DNA of 64,000 nucleotides. Source: Luteimonas suaedae. Its GTDB lineage: Bacteria; Pseudomonadota; Gammaproteobacteria; Xanthomonadales; Xanthomonadaceae. Positions 35,653-44,802 of this stretch are shown here, in pieces. The stretch spans positions 124,001 to 188,000 of the forward strand of contig NZ_VSSP01000001.1 of NCBI RefSeq assembly GCF_008312895.1. Direction: 5' to 3'. A model generated the notes under the pieces. That model ran no database searches. It was given only the letters and a program-made list of their open reading frames with translations, and was not told where the DNA came from. The number at the start of each line of letters is the position of its first letter. Position 1 is the stretch's first letter. The position numbers were made by a program, and so were the translations under genes.

Positions 35653-36162
35653 TCAGGGATAGACGAAGGTGGCGATCGGCAGCGGCGCTCGCCCGTCCAA
35701 GGTCACGGTGCCGGACAGCGAGCCCATGGCTTCCGGTCTGCCTTCCAGGGTGATGGCCCGGCGGTCGCCGGGGACGACGGCGAAGGTGAACACGATGCCG
35801 CCGTCCGTCGCTGCCATGCGCTCGGGTTCGGGCGTGATCCGCTCGATCGAAAAATGCCGTGCGTGGTCGCCTGCGATCGTGAGCGACAAGGTGTCGGCCG
35901 CGTCCGCCGGCGTCGGCGCTTCGATCTCGAGCCGTACCGGCCCCTGGTAGCGCGCAAAGCGGGGAAAGCGCACCTCCAGCCCGCCCGCCGCCGCTGTCGC
36001 CTGCGACACGGGGCCGCCGGCGCCGAACACGCCGGCCAGCGCCGCCAGCAGTCCGATCACCAACAGCACGATGCCGACCCTGCGGGCCAGCAGCAACCGG
36101 TGCTGGAAACGCAGGTGCTGATCGAGTTGCAGCGTATGGCCGCCATCACCGTCGTTGCTCAT
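35653..36162 (-). CDS. Single-span membrane protein, unknown
   Basis: 169 residues. A cytoplasmic N-terminus (about 25 residues) leads into one membrane helix (RVGIVLLVIGLLAALAGVFG) and a periplasmic beta-rich domain (from GGLEVRFPRFARYQGPVRLE to FVYP). The outer domain resembles the soluble part paired with DUF421 proteins in other genomes, but I cannot name a family. GAGG precedes the ATG. It is co-oriented with YetF, 13 bases upstream of it. Confidence 0.75.
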   Translation of the reverse strand: MSNDGDGGHTLQLDQHLRFQHRLLLARRVGIVLLVIGLLAALAGVFGAGGPVSQATAAAGGLEVRFPRFARYQGPVRLEIEAPTPADAADTLSLTIAGDHARHFSIERITPEPERMAATDGGIVFTFAVVPGDRRAITLEGRPEAMGSLSGTVTLDGRAPLPIATFVYP

Positions 36163-36289
36163 CGCATGACCTCGGCAAAGGACGATCCGACTATCTGTTC
36201 AGCCGCGTGGAGGCCGCGTATGCGCCACGGCCGGGTGCTGCGGACTTCCGGGGCTGCCGGGGACCACAGCAACCCACCTCATCAAGCTA

Positions 36290-36395
36290 TATCCGCCACG
36301 GATTGACGCGGATGAGCGATCAGTGGGAATGGAAGCGGCTCCTCGCGTCCGCCCTGACAGCCCGATCCGCGTTCATCCGCGCCAACCCGCGGCTG
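36290..36395. repeat. GCGGAT inverted-pair element, copy 3
   Basis: The left arm contains ATCCGCCACGGATTGACGCG followed by GATGAGCGATCAG; the right arm (reverse complement GTTCAGCCGCGGGTTGGCGC, then GGATGAACGCGGATC) faces it. It is the most diverged of the three copies and fills the gap between a membrane-protein gene and an SDR gene. Confidence 0.6.
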
Positions 36396-36433
36396 AACAC
36401 GCCTCGTGGGATGAGCTCCAATCCGGCCGGCCG

Positions 36434-37336
36434 TTAGCGTCGCGATCGTTGCGCTTCGGCCTCGAGTTGCGCCCGGATGTCGCCGTGGACGCCGGTGCCG
36501 ATCGCCACGGGTGCGTGCAGGCTGCCCGGCGCATGCGCTGCCGGTTCTGCCGTTTCCATCTGCAGCTGGTGGGAGACGACGCCGGTCACGCGGTGCACGA
36601 GCCCGGGCGCGAGTCGTTCGCTCAGCACCGCCGCGGTTGCGGGGAGACCGACGGTGATCTCGTCGCGCGGCGCATCGACCGCGGCGACGATGGCATCGAT
36701 CACCGCTTCGGCGTCGATGATGGGGAAGGGGTGCAGGGTATGGCCGGTGTAGTTGGCGGCGTGCTCATAGAACGGCGTATCGGCGGCCATCGGCAGGATC
36801 GTGCAGATGTGGATGCCTTCTTCGCCGTGGGCGCGCAGTTCCTGCCGCAGCGCATCCGAGAGCCCCAGCACGCCGTACTTGCTCGCACAGTACGACGCGT
36901 AGTACGGGGACGGGGTGCGGCCGAGCATCGAGGCGATGTTGATCAGCGTCCCGGACTGCAGCTGGCGGAAGTGTCGCAGGGCGACATGGCTACCGTTGAC
37001 GACGCCACCGAGATTGGTCTGCAGCACGCGCTGATGGTCGCGCAGGGGGATGTCGTCGAAGCGGCCGAGGGCCGCGACCCCGGCGTTGTTGATCCACACG
37101 TCGATGCGGTTGAACTTCGCGATCGCGGCCTTGGCGAGTTTCTCGACGTCGTCGGGATTGCCGACCTCGGTGACGACGGCGATCGCATCGCCGCATGCTT
37201 CGGCCAACGCCTCGAGCGCTTGGCCGCGGCGCGCGGCGAGCACGAGGTTGAAGCCGTTGGCGGCCAGCCGCAGGGCAGTGCCGCGGCCAAAGCCGCTGGA
37301 AGCGCCGGTGATGACAACCGTCCTGGTGGGTTCCAT
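36434..37336 (-). CDS. Short-chain dehydrogenase/reductase with C-terminal extension
   Basis: 300 residues. A classical SDR core (TGASSGFGRG, NNAGVAALG, catalytic YCASK with Ser in NIASMLGRTPSPYYAS) is followed by about 90 residues without recognised motif. Members of this group are often annotated as general oxidoreductases. The start at 37336 gives the conventional short N-terminus before the nucleotide-binding strand. Substrate unknown. Confidence 0.85.
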   Translation of the reverse strand: MEPTRTVVITGASSGFGRGTALRLAANGFNLVLAARRGQALEALAEACGDAIAVVTEVGNPDDVEKLAKAAIAKFNRIDVWINNAGVAALGRFDDIPLRDHQRVLQTNLGGVVNGSHVALRHFRQLQSGTLINIASMLGRTPSPYYASYCASKYGVLGLSDALRQELRAHGEEGIHICTILPMAADTPFYEHAANYTGHTLHPFPIIDAEAVIDAIVAAVDAPRDEITVGLPATAAVLSERLAPGLVHRVTGVVSHQLQMETAEPAAHAPGSLHAPVAIGTGVHGDIRAQLEAEAQRSRR

Positions 37337-37407
37337 GCCGACTCCGGTCGGAGTGTGGGAAGGACGAAGTGCGCGTCGATCGCGTCGTTCCCGCGCGATC
37401 GCGGGGC

Positions 37408-37701
37408 TCATTCGTCGCGGGGCGTGCCGGCCTCCGGGTCGATCGCGGCGTAGCGCGGATCTTCCGCATCATGCGCGTGCTCGAGCGCTCGGCGCACGGG
37501 GGCCGCCAACCGGTCGATGTCCAGCACGACCTTGCCGGAGTGGACGTCCTTGACGGCATCCAGCGGTACGGTGAAGTCGCCGGCGTTCTGGATGTTGATC
37601 AGCAGTTCCGAGGATTGCCTGCGCACCTCGCGCACCGCTGCGACGCCCATCTCGCCGTCGGCGACGAATACCATGGAGCCCGCTTCGATTCGTTCGTTCA
37701 T
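37408..37701 (-). CDS. DUF2171-like (PRC-barrel type) small protein
   Basis: 97 residues. ERIEAGSMVFVADGEMGVAA, then VREVRRQSSELLINIQNAGD and VPLDAVKDVHSGKVVLDI, follow the DUF2171/PRC-barrel beta pattern. The C-terminal 25 residues are charged. Such small cytoplasmic proteins are common stress-associated hypotheticals. ACGGAAA precedes the ATG at 37701. Confidence 0.7.
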   Translation of the reverse strand: MNERIEAGSMVFVADGEMGVAAVREVRRQSSELLINIQNAGDFTVPLDAVKDVHSGKVVLDIDRLAAPVRRALEHAHDAEDPRYAAIDPEAGTPRDE

Positions 37702-37912
37702 GTCGGTTTCCGTGGGATGAGCCGCAATGTCTGGCGGCGCAGAGTGGGTGATGCGGACGCAATGATGGGCCACGTACCGTGGCGGCGTGGTGAACCCGGC
37801 TCCGCCAATACCGGTCGCAGGCGACCGTCTCGCCGTCTATCCGTTCACGTCGCCGTCTCCCGCGTTTAACGCCGGACGCGCGATCTTCCGGGGTGCAACG
37901 CCAGGAGTCGAA

Positions 37913-38260
37913 ATGAAGCACGAGCGCTTCCGCTTCGACAGCGGGTTCCGGGTGGCCTTCGACGTACGCGGGGTGCAGGCGGCGGAGATGGTCGTCTCGC
38001 CCGGCGACAGCGAAGGCGGCCCGGACAATTGCCATCAGGGCGCGGACCAGTGGTTGTACGTGGTGTCCGGCACCGGGCTGGCGATCGTCGATGGCCTACA
38101 TCAGCGGCTGGGGGCCGGCAGCCTGCTGGTGATCGAGCGCGGCGAGCGGCACGAGATCCGCAATACCGGCCGCGCGCCTCTCAAGACCCTGAACTTCTAT
38201 GCGCCGCCGGCCTACGACGAGGACGGGGAGCCGTTGCCGGCGGGCCGCAAGCGCGGATAG
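37913..38260 (+). CDS. Small cupin-domain protein
   Basis: 115 residues, one cupin: metal-motif-like segment CHQGADQWLYVVSGTG and the second motif GSLLVIERGERHEIRNTG. His and the Gln/Asp positions partially match the HxH metal site, so metal binding is probable but variant. CCAGGAGTCGAA gives a strong start at 37913. The ligand is unknown. Confidence 0.82.
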   Translation: MKHERFRFDSGFRVAFDVRGVQAAEMVVSPGDSEGGPDNCHQGADQWLYVVSGTGLAIVDGLHQRLGAGSLLVIERGERHEIRNTGRAPLKTLNFYAPPAYDEDGEPLPAGRKRG

Positions 38261-38382
38261 CGTGATGGCAGCTTGCAGCGCAGGACACGCCGGCGCGGTG
38301 CGTGCATGCCGGCGGCAAGGGATGCCTGCTGGAGCGGGGTCGATGCGATCGCCCAGCGGGCGGCCATGCACGGCGCGCGCGC

Positions 38383-39087
38383 ATGCGTAGATTCGTCCAG
38401 GCATTCGCGCTAGGCGGCTTGCCCGGCGAGTTGCCGCCGGATGTCGCGGCGACATTGGCCGGCATGCCGGAGCGCTACAACATCGCCGTGCGCAAGCCGG
38501 CCGCCGTGATCTTCGGCCGCGGCGACGGCCTGCGCGTGGAGGAGTTCGACTGGGGCCTGATCCCGCGCTGGGCGGCGTTGCCGGAGACGAAGTACACGAC
38601 GGTCACCGCGCGGCTCGAGCGCGCGCCGAAGAGCCGCATCTTCCGCCGCCCTTGGGAAACCCGGCGCTGCGTGGTGCCGATGAACGGGTACTACAAGTGG
38701 GACCGTTCCGCGGCGCCGGCGCAGCCGTACTTCATCCAGGCGCGGGACGGCGCGGCGCTGTTCGCGGCCGGGCTGTGGGACCACCGGGAGAAGGACGAGC
38801 CGCAGGTCTATTCGTTCGCCGTGCTTACGCAGGCCAATGCCGCGATTCCGCCGCCGCTGGTGCCGGATGGTCCGGTGTTCCTGCCTGCGGCCGAGGTGGC
38901 CGAATGGATCGCGGGCCCGCGGCTGCCGACGCGTTTCCTCTCGCGAATGGCGCAACCCGCGCTGGAGGCCTACCCGGTATCGCGTGCGATTGCGCGCCGC
39001 GACGTCGACGACTACACGCTGCTCGAGCCCGTCGACCCGCTGGAGGATGCGATCGCGAACGTAGGTTTCGACGACGAAGAGGAATAG
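38383..39087 (+). CDS. SRAP (YedK/HMCES) homologue lacking the active site
   Basis: 234 residues. The SRAP fold is recognisable (RYNIAVRKPAAVIFGRG, FDWGLIPRWAALPE, RRCVVPMNGYYKW, YPVSRAI near the C-terminus). Every catalytic position of YedK is replaced: the N-terminus is MRRF instead of MCGRF (no Cys2), the NAR-x-E block reads TARLE (no Asn), GFYEW reads GYYKW (Glu to Lys), and the HDRMP/HDRRP block reads LVPDGP (no His). Active SRAP proteins crosslink abasic sites in DNA. This copy presumably binds DNA or a partner without chemistry. The frame is intact and not obviously decaying. Confidence 0.78.
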   Translation: MRRFVQAFALGGLPGELPPDVAATLAGMPERYNIAVRKPAAVIFGRGDGLRVEEFDWGLIPRWAALPETKYTTVTARLERAPKSRIFRRPWETRRCVVPMNGYYKWDRSAAPAQPYFIQARDGAALFAAGLWDHREKDEPQVYSFAVLTQANAAIPPPLVPDGPVFLPAAEVAEWIAGPRLPTRFLSRMAQPALEAYPVSRAIARRDVDDYTLLEPVDPLEDAIANVGFDDEEE

Positions 39088-39103
39088 CCGCGACAGCACA
39101 TTC

Positions 39104-39245
39104 GTAGGAGCGCCCCATGGGCGCGATACCGCGGGTGTCGGAATTGCGTGACGAAAGCCGACTCGAATGCCTTTGGACCAACCCGCCCAGGATGAAACGC
39201 CTGCAGCCGAATACCCGCGGTATCGCGCCTATGGGGCGCTCCTAC
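39104..39245. repeat. REPIN-like inverted pair
   Basis: The left arm (39104-39141, begins GTAGGAGCGCCCCATGGGCG, with GATACCGCGGGTGTCGG) and the right arm (39207-39245, ends ATGGGGCGCTCCTAC) are near-perfect reverse complements around a spacer of about 65 bases. This is the layout of REP doublets (REPINs) that spread through xanthomonad and pseudomonad genomes. Confidence 0.8.
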
Positions 39246-39539
39246 GGGGGGCGTGCCGCACGCCACCAAATGCAGCACCCATATCCCGTGCTCGCCGACC
39301 TCGTCAGGACTGGTGGCGGCCAGCAGGGCCTGGATGCCCCCATGCCGGCCGGCCGCCGGCACCGCGTCCGGCTCGATCAGAATCGGCCACTGGTAGTCGC
39401 TCGTCCGGGATCTTCGGGCCGGTCCGGCGCCAATCATGGCCGGCTCGTGGGGCGGACAACGCACCGCTCCCGGATGGTTGACGCGACGGTAACGGTGCGT
39501 GCCCTAGCGTGCGTCGATCGCGGTGACCGGAGTGACTGC
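39246..39539. other. Intergenic, no gene recognised
   Basis: Roughly 290 bases between the REP pair and the next gene. Frames here are short and contain no recognisable motif. The stretch TGGTAGTCGCTCGTCCGGGA and neighbours might be a gene remnant, but I could not identify a parent. Confidence 0.4.
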
Positions 39540-40043
39540 ATGTGGATGGCGGGCGTGCAACTGCTGTGCCTGGTTCTGGTCGCGTGCGCCATGGCATTCG
39601 CCCTGGCGCACGCGGCCGAGTTGCCGGGAAAGCTGCGGCTGGACAAGACCGCCTATCTCGCGACGCAGCCGATCTACCATCCCGGTTTCACCATCGGTGG
39701 GGCCAGCGAGCCGCTGGCGATCCTGGCACTTGCCGTGCTGACATGGATGGTGCGGACCGACGGCGCCGATCGTCTGCTGGTGATCGCCAGCCTGGTGCTG
39801 GTGCTGGGCATGCAGATCGTCTATTGGCTCGCGGTTCATCCGATCAACAAGTTCTGGCTGGCCGATCGTTCGCTGCCGCCGGTCAGCGCCGGATTTTTCG
39901 GACTGGGAAAGGCACCCCGCGATTCCGGCGTGGATCGGTCATGGCGCGCGTTCCGTGATCGCTGGGAGTATGCCCACCTGGCACGCGCCAGCCTGGCGTT
40001 CGCCGCGTTCGTGCTGCTGTGCCTCCATGTCGTGAGGCCGTGA
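39540..40043 (+). CDS. Four-helix membrane protein, unknown
   Basis: 167 residues with predicted helices at about 5-25, 55-73, 78-98 and 140-162. The loop NKFWLADRSLPPVSAGFFGL and the Trp-rich WRAFRDRWEYAHLARA before the last helix resemble DUF1772-type membrane proteins. GGAG lies 8 bases before the ATG. No partner gene is evident. Confidence 0.72.
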   Translation: MWMAGVQLLCLVLVACAMAFALAHAAELPGKLRLDKTAYLATQPIYHPGFTIGGASEPLAILALAVLTWMVRTDGADRLLVIASLVLVLGMQIVYWLAVHPINKFWLADRSLPPVSAGFFGLGKAPRDSGVDRSWRAFRDRWEYAHLARASLAFAAFVLLCLHVVRP

Positions 40044-40103
40044 CCCGGTCAAGACGGGTGGGAATCGTATGCGCGGACCCGGTGGAACGACGCGCCGGGG
40101 CGC

Positions 40104-40256
40104 TTATTCGCTGCCGGCGACCGGATTGCGGGTGCCATCGGCGGTGGACGGTTCCGCCTTTTTCGCTGCCTGCTTCTTGGCGCGTTTTTCTTCCTTCTGC
40201 TTCTGCTTGGCGATCTCGCGCTGTCGCTTTTCGAAGGAATAGTTGGGCTTGGCCAT
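40104..40256 (-). CDS. Small highly charged protein
   Basis: 50 residues, very rich in Lys, Arg, Glu and Gln in the first 35 (NYSFEKRQREIAKQKQKEEK), probably one helix. Short proteins of this type with a MAKPNYSFEKRQ start are common in xanthomonads and lack assigned function. GGAG precedes the ATG. The next 550 bases upstream contain a DUF899 remnant. Confidence 0.65.
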   Translation of the reverse strand: MAKPNYSFEKRQREIAKQKQKEEKRAKKQAAKKAEPSTADGTRNPVAGSE

Positions 40257-40399
40257 GGGCGTAATCTCCAGGGAGGGATGCCCCAGTGTAGCCAGCATCG
40301 CGAAAGAAGGTCGCGAAAGGCGGGGTTGCATCGAAGGCGATGCGCGTGTACGGGCCTTGCGCCGCGTCTTGCAGCGGGCAGCGGCGGCGCGCGCGGGCG

Positions 40400-40640
40400 C
40401 GGTATCCGCGACATTCGAGCTCGGGCACCCATCGCTGCCGTGCCCCCTTCGGCGTGATAGCCAGGATCGCCCCGACTGGCGTCAGGTCGGGCACCATGCG
40501 CGGATCCCGACCCGGATCCGTGGTCTCGAGTCCCGCTTCGCCGCTCCAGGAATGCCGGACCGCCCCGTCGCGGCGCGTGGACACGCCAAGCGCCGCGTCA
40601 TCGCCACCGTCCTCGCTCACTGCGCGGTGGGCAGTCGCGA
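40400..40640 (-). pseudogene. Decayed DUF899 C-terminal fragment
   Basis: One frame reads SEDGGDDAALGVSTRRDG, HSWSGEAGLETTDPGRDPR and AILAITPKGARQRWVPEL, matching the last 70 or so residues of the intact DUF899 protein at 3539-4249 (EDGGDDAAFNVFTRRDG, FWGGEMGFETADPGQDPR). No start codon, no CPMC core and no 5' half can be found, and the frame runs on past the usual end without the YDD terminus. It is a remnant of a second family member. Confidence 0.72.
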
Positions 40641-40806
40641 CAGGGGGCCGCGGCCGTCGATCGCCCGCGTGCTGCAACTGGCGCCTGCAAGGTCGTTCAG
40701 AAACGCGCCGGTGTCTTCGACAGGGGGGCGGTTCAGGCATCTGGTCGCTCCGATACCGGTTTCCGACGACAATGGCCGCCCTTTCCACGCCGGCGTACCG
40801 TACTAG

Positions 40807-41664
40807 ATGAAGATCCCCCACGGCCTGCAGCCGATGATCGACGATGGTCTGATCGACGAGGTGCTGCGGCCGCTCAAGAGCGGCAAGGAAGCGTCGGTGT
40901 ACGTGGTGCGCTGCGGTGACGAGGTGCGCTGCGCCAAGGTCTACAAGGACATGGCGCAACGCAGCTTCCAGGCGCGCGCGCAGTACCAGGAAGGCCGCAA
41001 GGTGCGCGGCAGCCGCCAGGCGCGGGCGATGGCGAAGGCGAGCAAGTTCGGCAGGCGCGAGCAGGAGACCGCGTGGAAGAACACCGAGGCCGAGGTGTTG
41101 TACCAGCTGGCCGATGCCGGCGTGCGCGTGCCGCAGCCGCACGGCTTCTTCCATGGCGTGCTGATGATGGACCTGGTTACCGATGCCGACGGCCACAGCG
41201 CCCCGCGGCTGGTCGAAGCCGACCTGACCGCGGACCAGGCGCGCGCGTTCCACGCGACGCTGATCGGCGACGTAGTACGCATGCTGTGCCTGGGCCTGAT
41301 CCACGGCGACCTGTCCGAGTACAACGTGCTGGTGGCGCCGGACGGGCCGGTGATCATCGATTTCCCGCAGACGGTCAGCGCCGCCGGCAACAATGCCGCG
41401 CGCGAGATGCTGCTGCGCGACGTCCACAACCTGCGCGAAAGCCTGGGGCGCTATGCCCCGGAGCTGCACGACACGTACTACGGCGAGGAGATGTGGGCGC
41501 TGTTCGAGCAGGGCGAGCTGCGCCCGGACGCCGCGCTGACCGGCACCTTCGTGTTCGACGAGCACACCGCCGATACCCGCGCGGTGCTGTTCTCGATCGA
41601 GGACGCGCGGCAGGAGGCGATCATCCGCCAGCAGGGCCGCGAAGAGGCCGCCGAAAACGATTGA
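40807..41664 (+). CDS. RIO-type serine kinase
   Basis: 285 residues. A RIO1-like kinase: nucleotide loop GKEASVYVV with the lysine in CAKVYKD, catalytic loop IHGDLSEYNVLV and metal-binding IDFPQTV. Between them the loop GSRQARAMAKASKFGRREQE is long and basic, as in bacterial RIO proteins. Archaeal and eukaryotic RIO1 act in ribosome maturation; the role in bacteria is less certain. It lacks an obvious Shine-Dalgarno and begins right after a decayed DUF899 region. Confidence 0.9.
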   Translation: MKIPHGLQPMIDDGLIDEVLRPLKSGKEASVYVVRCGDEVRCAKVYKDMAQRSFQARAQYQEGRKVRGSRQARAMAKASKFGRREQETAWKNTEAEVLYQLADAGVRVPQPHGFFHGVLMMDLVTDADGHSAPRLVEADLTADQARAFHATLIGDVVRMLCLGLIHGDLSEYNVLVAPDGPVIIDFPQTVSAAGNNAAREMLLRDVHNLRESLGRYAPELHDTYYGEEMWALFEQGELRPDAALTGTFVFDEHTADTRAVLFSIEDARQEAIIRQQGREEAAEND

Positions 41665-41671
41665 CGGCGGC

Positions 41672-41961
41672 GCTAGAGCAGTTTCCTGTTGGGGGTTTAC
41701 ACATGTCGTAGGACGCCCCCTCTCCCGCTTGTGGGGCGAGACCACGCGGCTTGCGCGCCATTGGCGCGCGCGTGGTAGAGCGCCCGCTCCGCTGGAGCGG
41801 GCAGGGGCGCGGAGCGGGGTTGGGGTGAGGGCGCTCTTAGCGAGAGATCAAAAGCGCCCTCATCCGCCCCCCGACTAGAGCACTCGGGGGCAGGCTCTTC
41901 GGGCACCTTCTCCCGCAAGCGGGAGAAGGGATCTGTCAAGACTTGCACCAAACCGCTCTAG
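41672..41961. mobile_element. Non-coding element with CTAGAGC terminal inverted repeats
   Basis: About 290 bases. The left end reads GCTAGAGCAGTTT and the right end, in reverse complement, GCTAGAGCGGTTTGGTG: 12 of the first 13 bases agree. Inside are inverted pairs of CTCCCGCTTG/CAAGCGGGAG type and GGGGTTGGGGTGAGGGCG. No protein frame is evident. It fills the gap between the RIO kinase and proA genes, and its right-hand CTAG supplies the proA stop codon. A related shorter copy starts at 50245. It resembles a MITE or other non-autonomous element. Confidence 0.6.
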
Positions 41962-43232
41962 CCGTTGTCGACGATCGATTCCGGATGCCGCACCTGGCCC
42001 TCGCCGCGCACCACGTAGCGCTCGATCGTCAGCGATTCCAATCCCATCGGGCCGTAGGCGTGCAGGCGGGTGGTGGAGATGCCGATCTCGGCGCCCAGGC
42101 CGAGGCTGCCGCCGTCGTTGAAGCGCGAGGAGGCGTTGACCATCACCGCCGAGCTGCGGATCTCGCGCACGAAGCGGTCGGCTGCCGCCGGGTCTGCGCT
42201 GGCGATCACCTCGGTGTGGTCGGAACCATGGCGCTGGATGTGGGCGATGGCGGCGTCGATCGAATCGACCACCCGCACCGCCAGGATCGGCGACAGGAAT
42301 TCGGCGGCGTAGTCCTCCTCGGTCGCCGGCGCGGCGTCCGGGAACAGCGCGCGGGTGCGGTCGCAGCCGCGGATCTCGGCGCCGCGCGCCTTCAGCTGCG
42401 ACAGCGCATCGGGCAGCCAGGCGTCGGCGATCCCGGCGTGGACCAGCAGCGTCTCCAGCGCGTTACAGACGCCCGGCCGCGACAGTTTGCCGTCGATCGC
42501 CAGCTGCAGCGCCAATGCCGGATCGGCGGCGCTGTCCACGTACAGGTGGCAGACGCCCTTGTAGTGCTTGATCACCGGCACCCGTGCGTTCTCGGCGACG
42601 AAGCGGATCAGCCGTTCGCCGCCGCGCGGGATCGCCAGGTCGATCAGGTCGCTGAGCTGCAGCAGCTCCAGCACGTGCTCGCGCGCGGTGTCCTCGACCA
42701 GGGCGACGGCCTCGGCCGGCAGGCCGTGCGCGCGCAGCGCGCGGTGCAGGCAGGCGGCGATCGCGATGTTGCTGTCGCGCGCCTCCGACCCGCCGCGCAG
42801 CAGCACCGCGTTGCCGGCGCGCAGGCACAGCGCGGCGGCGTCGGCGGTCACGTTCGGACGCGCCTCGTAGATCATCGCGATCAGGCCCAGCGGAATGCGG
42901 ACCTTTTCGATCAGCAGGCCGTTGGCATGCACTTCGCTGCGGGTGACCTGGCCGACCGGGTCGGGCAGGGCGGCGATCTCGCGGATCGCGGCGACGATGG
43001 CGTCGACGCGGCCGCCGTCCAGCTGCAGGCGATCGAGCATCGCGCCGGTGGTGCCGGCGGCGTGCGCGCGTTCCATGTCGGCGGCATTGGCCGCCAGGAT
43101 GTCGTCGCGGCCGTCGGCCACGGCGTCGGCCATCGACACCAGCAGCGCCGCGCGCTGCGCGGACTGGAGGCCGGCGATGGCCAGGGCCGCGGCGCGGGCG
43201 CGCTCGGCCAGGTTGCGGACGTATCCGGTCAT
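41958..43232 (-). CDS. proA: Gamma-glutamyl phosphate reductase
   Basis: 424 residues. Aldehyde-dehydrogenase-fold Pro[34 protein letters not shown], the active-site Cys in [17 protein letters not shown], and FGLGAEIG-type C-terminal [19 protein letters not shown]. It reduces gamma-glutamyl phosphate in proline synthesis. GGAG lies 8 bases before the ATG at 43232; an ATG at 43253 overlaps the proB stop as TGATG and is the alternative start. The stop codon lies in the terminal repeat of the adjacent element, so the last residues may have been altered by it. Confidence 0.93.
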   Translation of the reverse strand: MTGYVRNLAERARAAALAIAGLQSAQRAALLVSMADAVADGRDDILAANAADMERAHAAGTTGAMLDRLQLDGGRVDAIVAAIREIAALPDPVGQVTRSEVHANGLLIEKVRIPLGLIAMIYEARPNVTADAAALCLRAGNAVLLRGGSEARDSNIAIAACLHRALRAHGLPAEAVALVEDTAREHVLELLQLSDLIDLAIPRGGERLIRFVAENARVPVIKHYKGVCHLYVDSAADPALALQLAIDGKLSRPGVCNALETLLVHAGIADAWLPDALSQLKARGAEIRGCDRTRALFPDAAPATEEDYAAEFLSPILAVRVVDSIDAAIAHIQRHGSDHTEVIASADPAAADRFVREIRSSAVMVNASSRFNDGGSLGLGAEIGISTTRLHAYGPMGLESLTIERYVVRGEGQVRHPESIVDNG

Positions 43233-43252
43233 TGATCTGTCTCCATCAGGCA

Positions 43253-44395
43253 TCAGTGCAGCGCCACGGCGGCGCCCAGCAGGACCATGTCCTCGCGGCG
43301 GATCACCGAGTGGCCATTATGGAACCCCAGCACGGATTCGATCTCGCGGCTGTGGCGGCCGGCGATGCGCTGCAGGTCGGCCGACTGGTACTGCACCAGG
43401 CCGCGGGCGAGGCGCTTGTGGCCCTGGGCGCAGGTCACGTCGACCATCGCCGAGCAGTTGAAGTCGCCTTCCACCGAAACCACGCCGCCGGGCAGCAGCG
43501 AGGCGCCGCGCTCGACCAGCGCCTCGGCGGCGCCGTCGTCGATCCGGACCAAGCCACCGCTGGGCGGGGTGTGCCGCAGCCACATCTTGCGCGCGACCAG
43601 GCGGTCGCCGTGGGGCGGGATGAAGGTGCCGCGCAGGCGGTCGTGGGTCAGTGCCGAGATCGCGACCTCGTCGTGGCCGCAGAACAGCGCGGTACCGATG
43701 TCCGCGGCGGCGGCCTTGCCCGCCGCCTCCAGCTTGGTGGACATGCCGCCGGTGCCGAGCGAGCCGGCGCCGCCCTGCGCCATGCGCATGATCCCGGGAG
43801 TGATCTCCTTGACCCGGGGCACCGGACGCGCATCGGGATCGCGCGTGGGGTGGCCGGTGTACAGGCCGCCGGTATCGGTGGCGATCAGCAGCATGTCGGC
43901 GTCGACCAGGGTCGCGACCACGGCGGCGAGGTTGTCGTTGTCGCCGAGCTTGAGCTCGTCGACGGCGACGGTGTCGTTCTCGTTGACGATCGGCAGCGCG
44001 CCGATCCGCAGCAGTTCCCGCAGCGTCGCCTGGGCATTGAGATAGCGGCGACGGTTGCGCAGGTCGTCGTGGCTCAGCAGCACCTGTGCCACCGGCTGCT
44101 CGACCAGGCCCTGCCACAGCGACAGCATCGGCGTCTGCCCCAGCGCGGCCAGTGCCTGCCGCTGGACCAGTCCGTTGCGTTTGCCCGCCATCAGGCCGCG
44201 GCCGGCGGCAACCGCGCCCGAAGAGACCAGCAGCACTTCGCGCCCCTGGTCGCGAAAGCGGGAAACCAGGCCGGCCAGCGCGGCCGCGTTGCGCTTGCCG
44301 AGTCGGCCCTTGCCGTCCGTCAGCAGGCTGCTGCCGACCTTGAGTACCGCACGCCGCCACGTAGGCAACGGTTGTTCCGGGAATGGAAATGTCAT
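43253..44395 (-). CDS. proB: Glutamate 5-kinase with PUA domain
   Basis: 380 residues. The amino-acid-kinase domain shows [49 protein letters not shown] and the [18 protein letters not shown] block; the last 100 residues form a PUA domain (GAASLL-type [19 protein letters not shown]). It phosphorylates glutamate as the first step of proline synthesis. It precedes proA directly. The start at 44395 is not preceded by a strong ribosome site at normal spacing. Confidence 0.94.
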   Translation of the reverse strand: MTFPFPEQPLPTWRRAVLKVGSSLLTDGKGRLGKRNAAALAGLVSRFRDQGREVLLVSSGAVAAGRGLMAGKRNGLVQRQALAALGQTPMLSLWQGLVEQPVAQVLLSHDDLRNRRRYLNAQATLRELLRIGALPIVNENDTVAVDELKLGDNDNLAAVVATLVDADMLLIATDTGGLYTGHPTRDPDARPVPRVKEITPGIMRMAQGGAGSLGTGGMSTKLEAAGKAAAADIGTALFCGHDEVAISALTHDRLRGTFIPPHGDRLVARKMWLRHTPPSGGLVRIDDGAAEALVERGASLLPGGVVSVEGDFNCSAMVDVTCAQGHKRLARGLVQYQSADLQRIAGRHSREIESVLGFHNGHSVIRREDMVLLGAAVALH

Positions 44396-44802
44396 CGTCT
44401 GCGAGGTTCTCCGAGGGAATAGGGATGGAGCGCCGCACGACATGCGTCCCCGGGCCGGCTTGGATGCAGCCGGGCGGTGGACAGGCGATCGAGGATCAGC
44501 AGCGCTGTCGGCTCACGAAGAGCCCGATACAAGAACCCGGACATCGGAACGTTGCAGGCAACGCCGGAAAACCAGGTTCAATGGCTGCACACCTTAACAT
44601 CGATGACGTTCGAACCCAAACCGACATGGCGCATCGCGAATGGTGTGAGCGGTCCGCAATGCCCGCATGCCGGATTCCGCACGCCCTTTTCGAACATCAG
44701 CTGATCGAAGGCATGCGACGCCGAGGAGATGCACGCCGATCATGTCGCGTCGTCGTCAGCATGCCGCCCGTATCCGGATTCCGCTTCGTCATACTGCACG
44801 CG
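44396..44802. other. Intergenic, no gene recognised
   Basis: About 400 bases between divergent proB and the RluA-type gene. Several open frames cross it, but none shows a conserved motif. It presumably carries promoters for both sides. Base composition near 44570-44640 is lower in GC than the flanks (GGCTGCACACCTTAACATCG). Confidence 0.45.
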
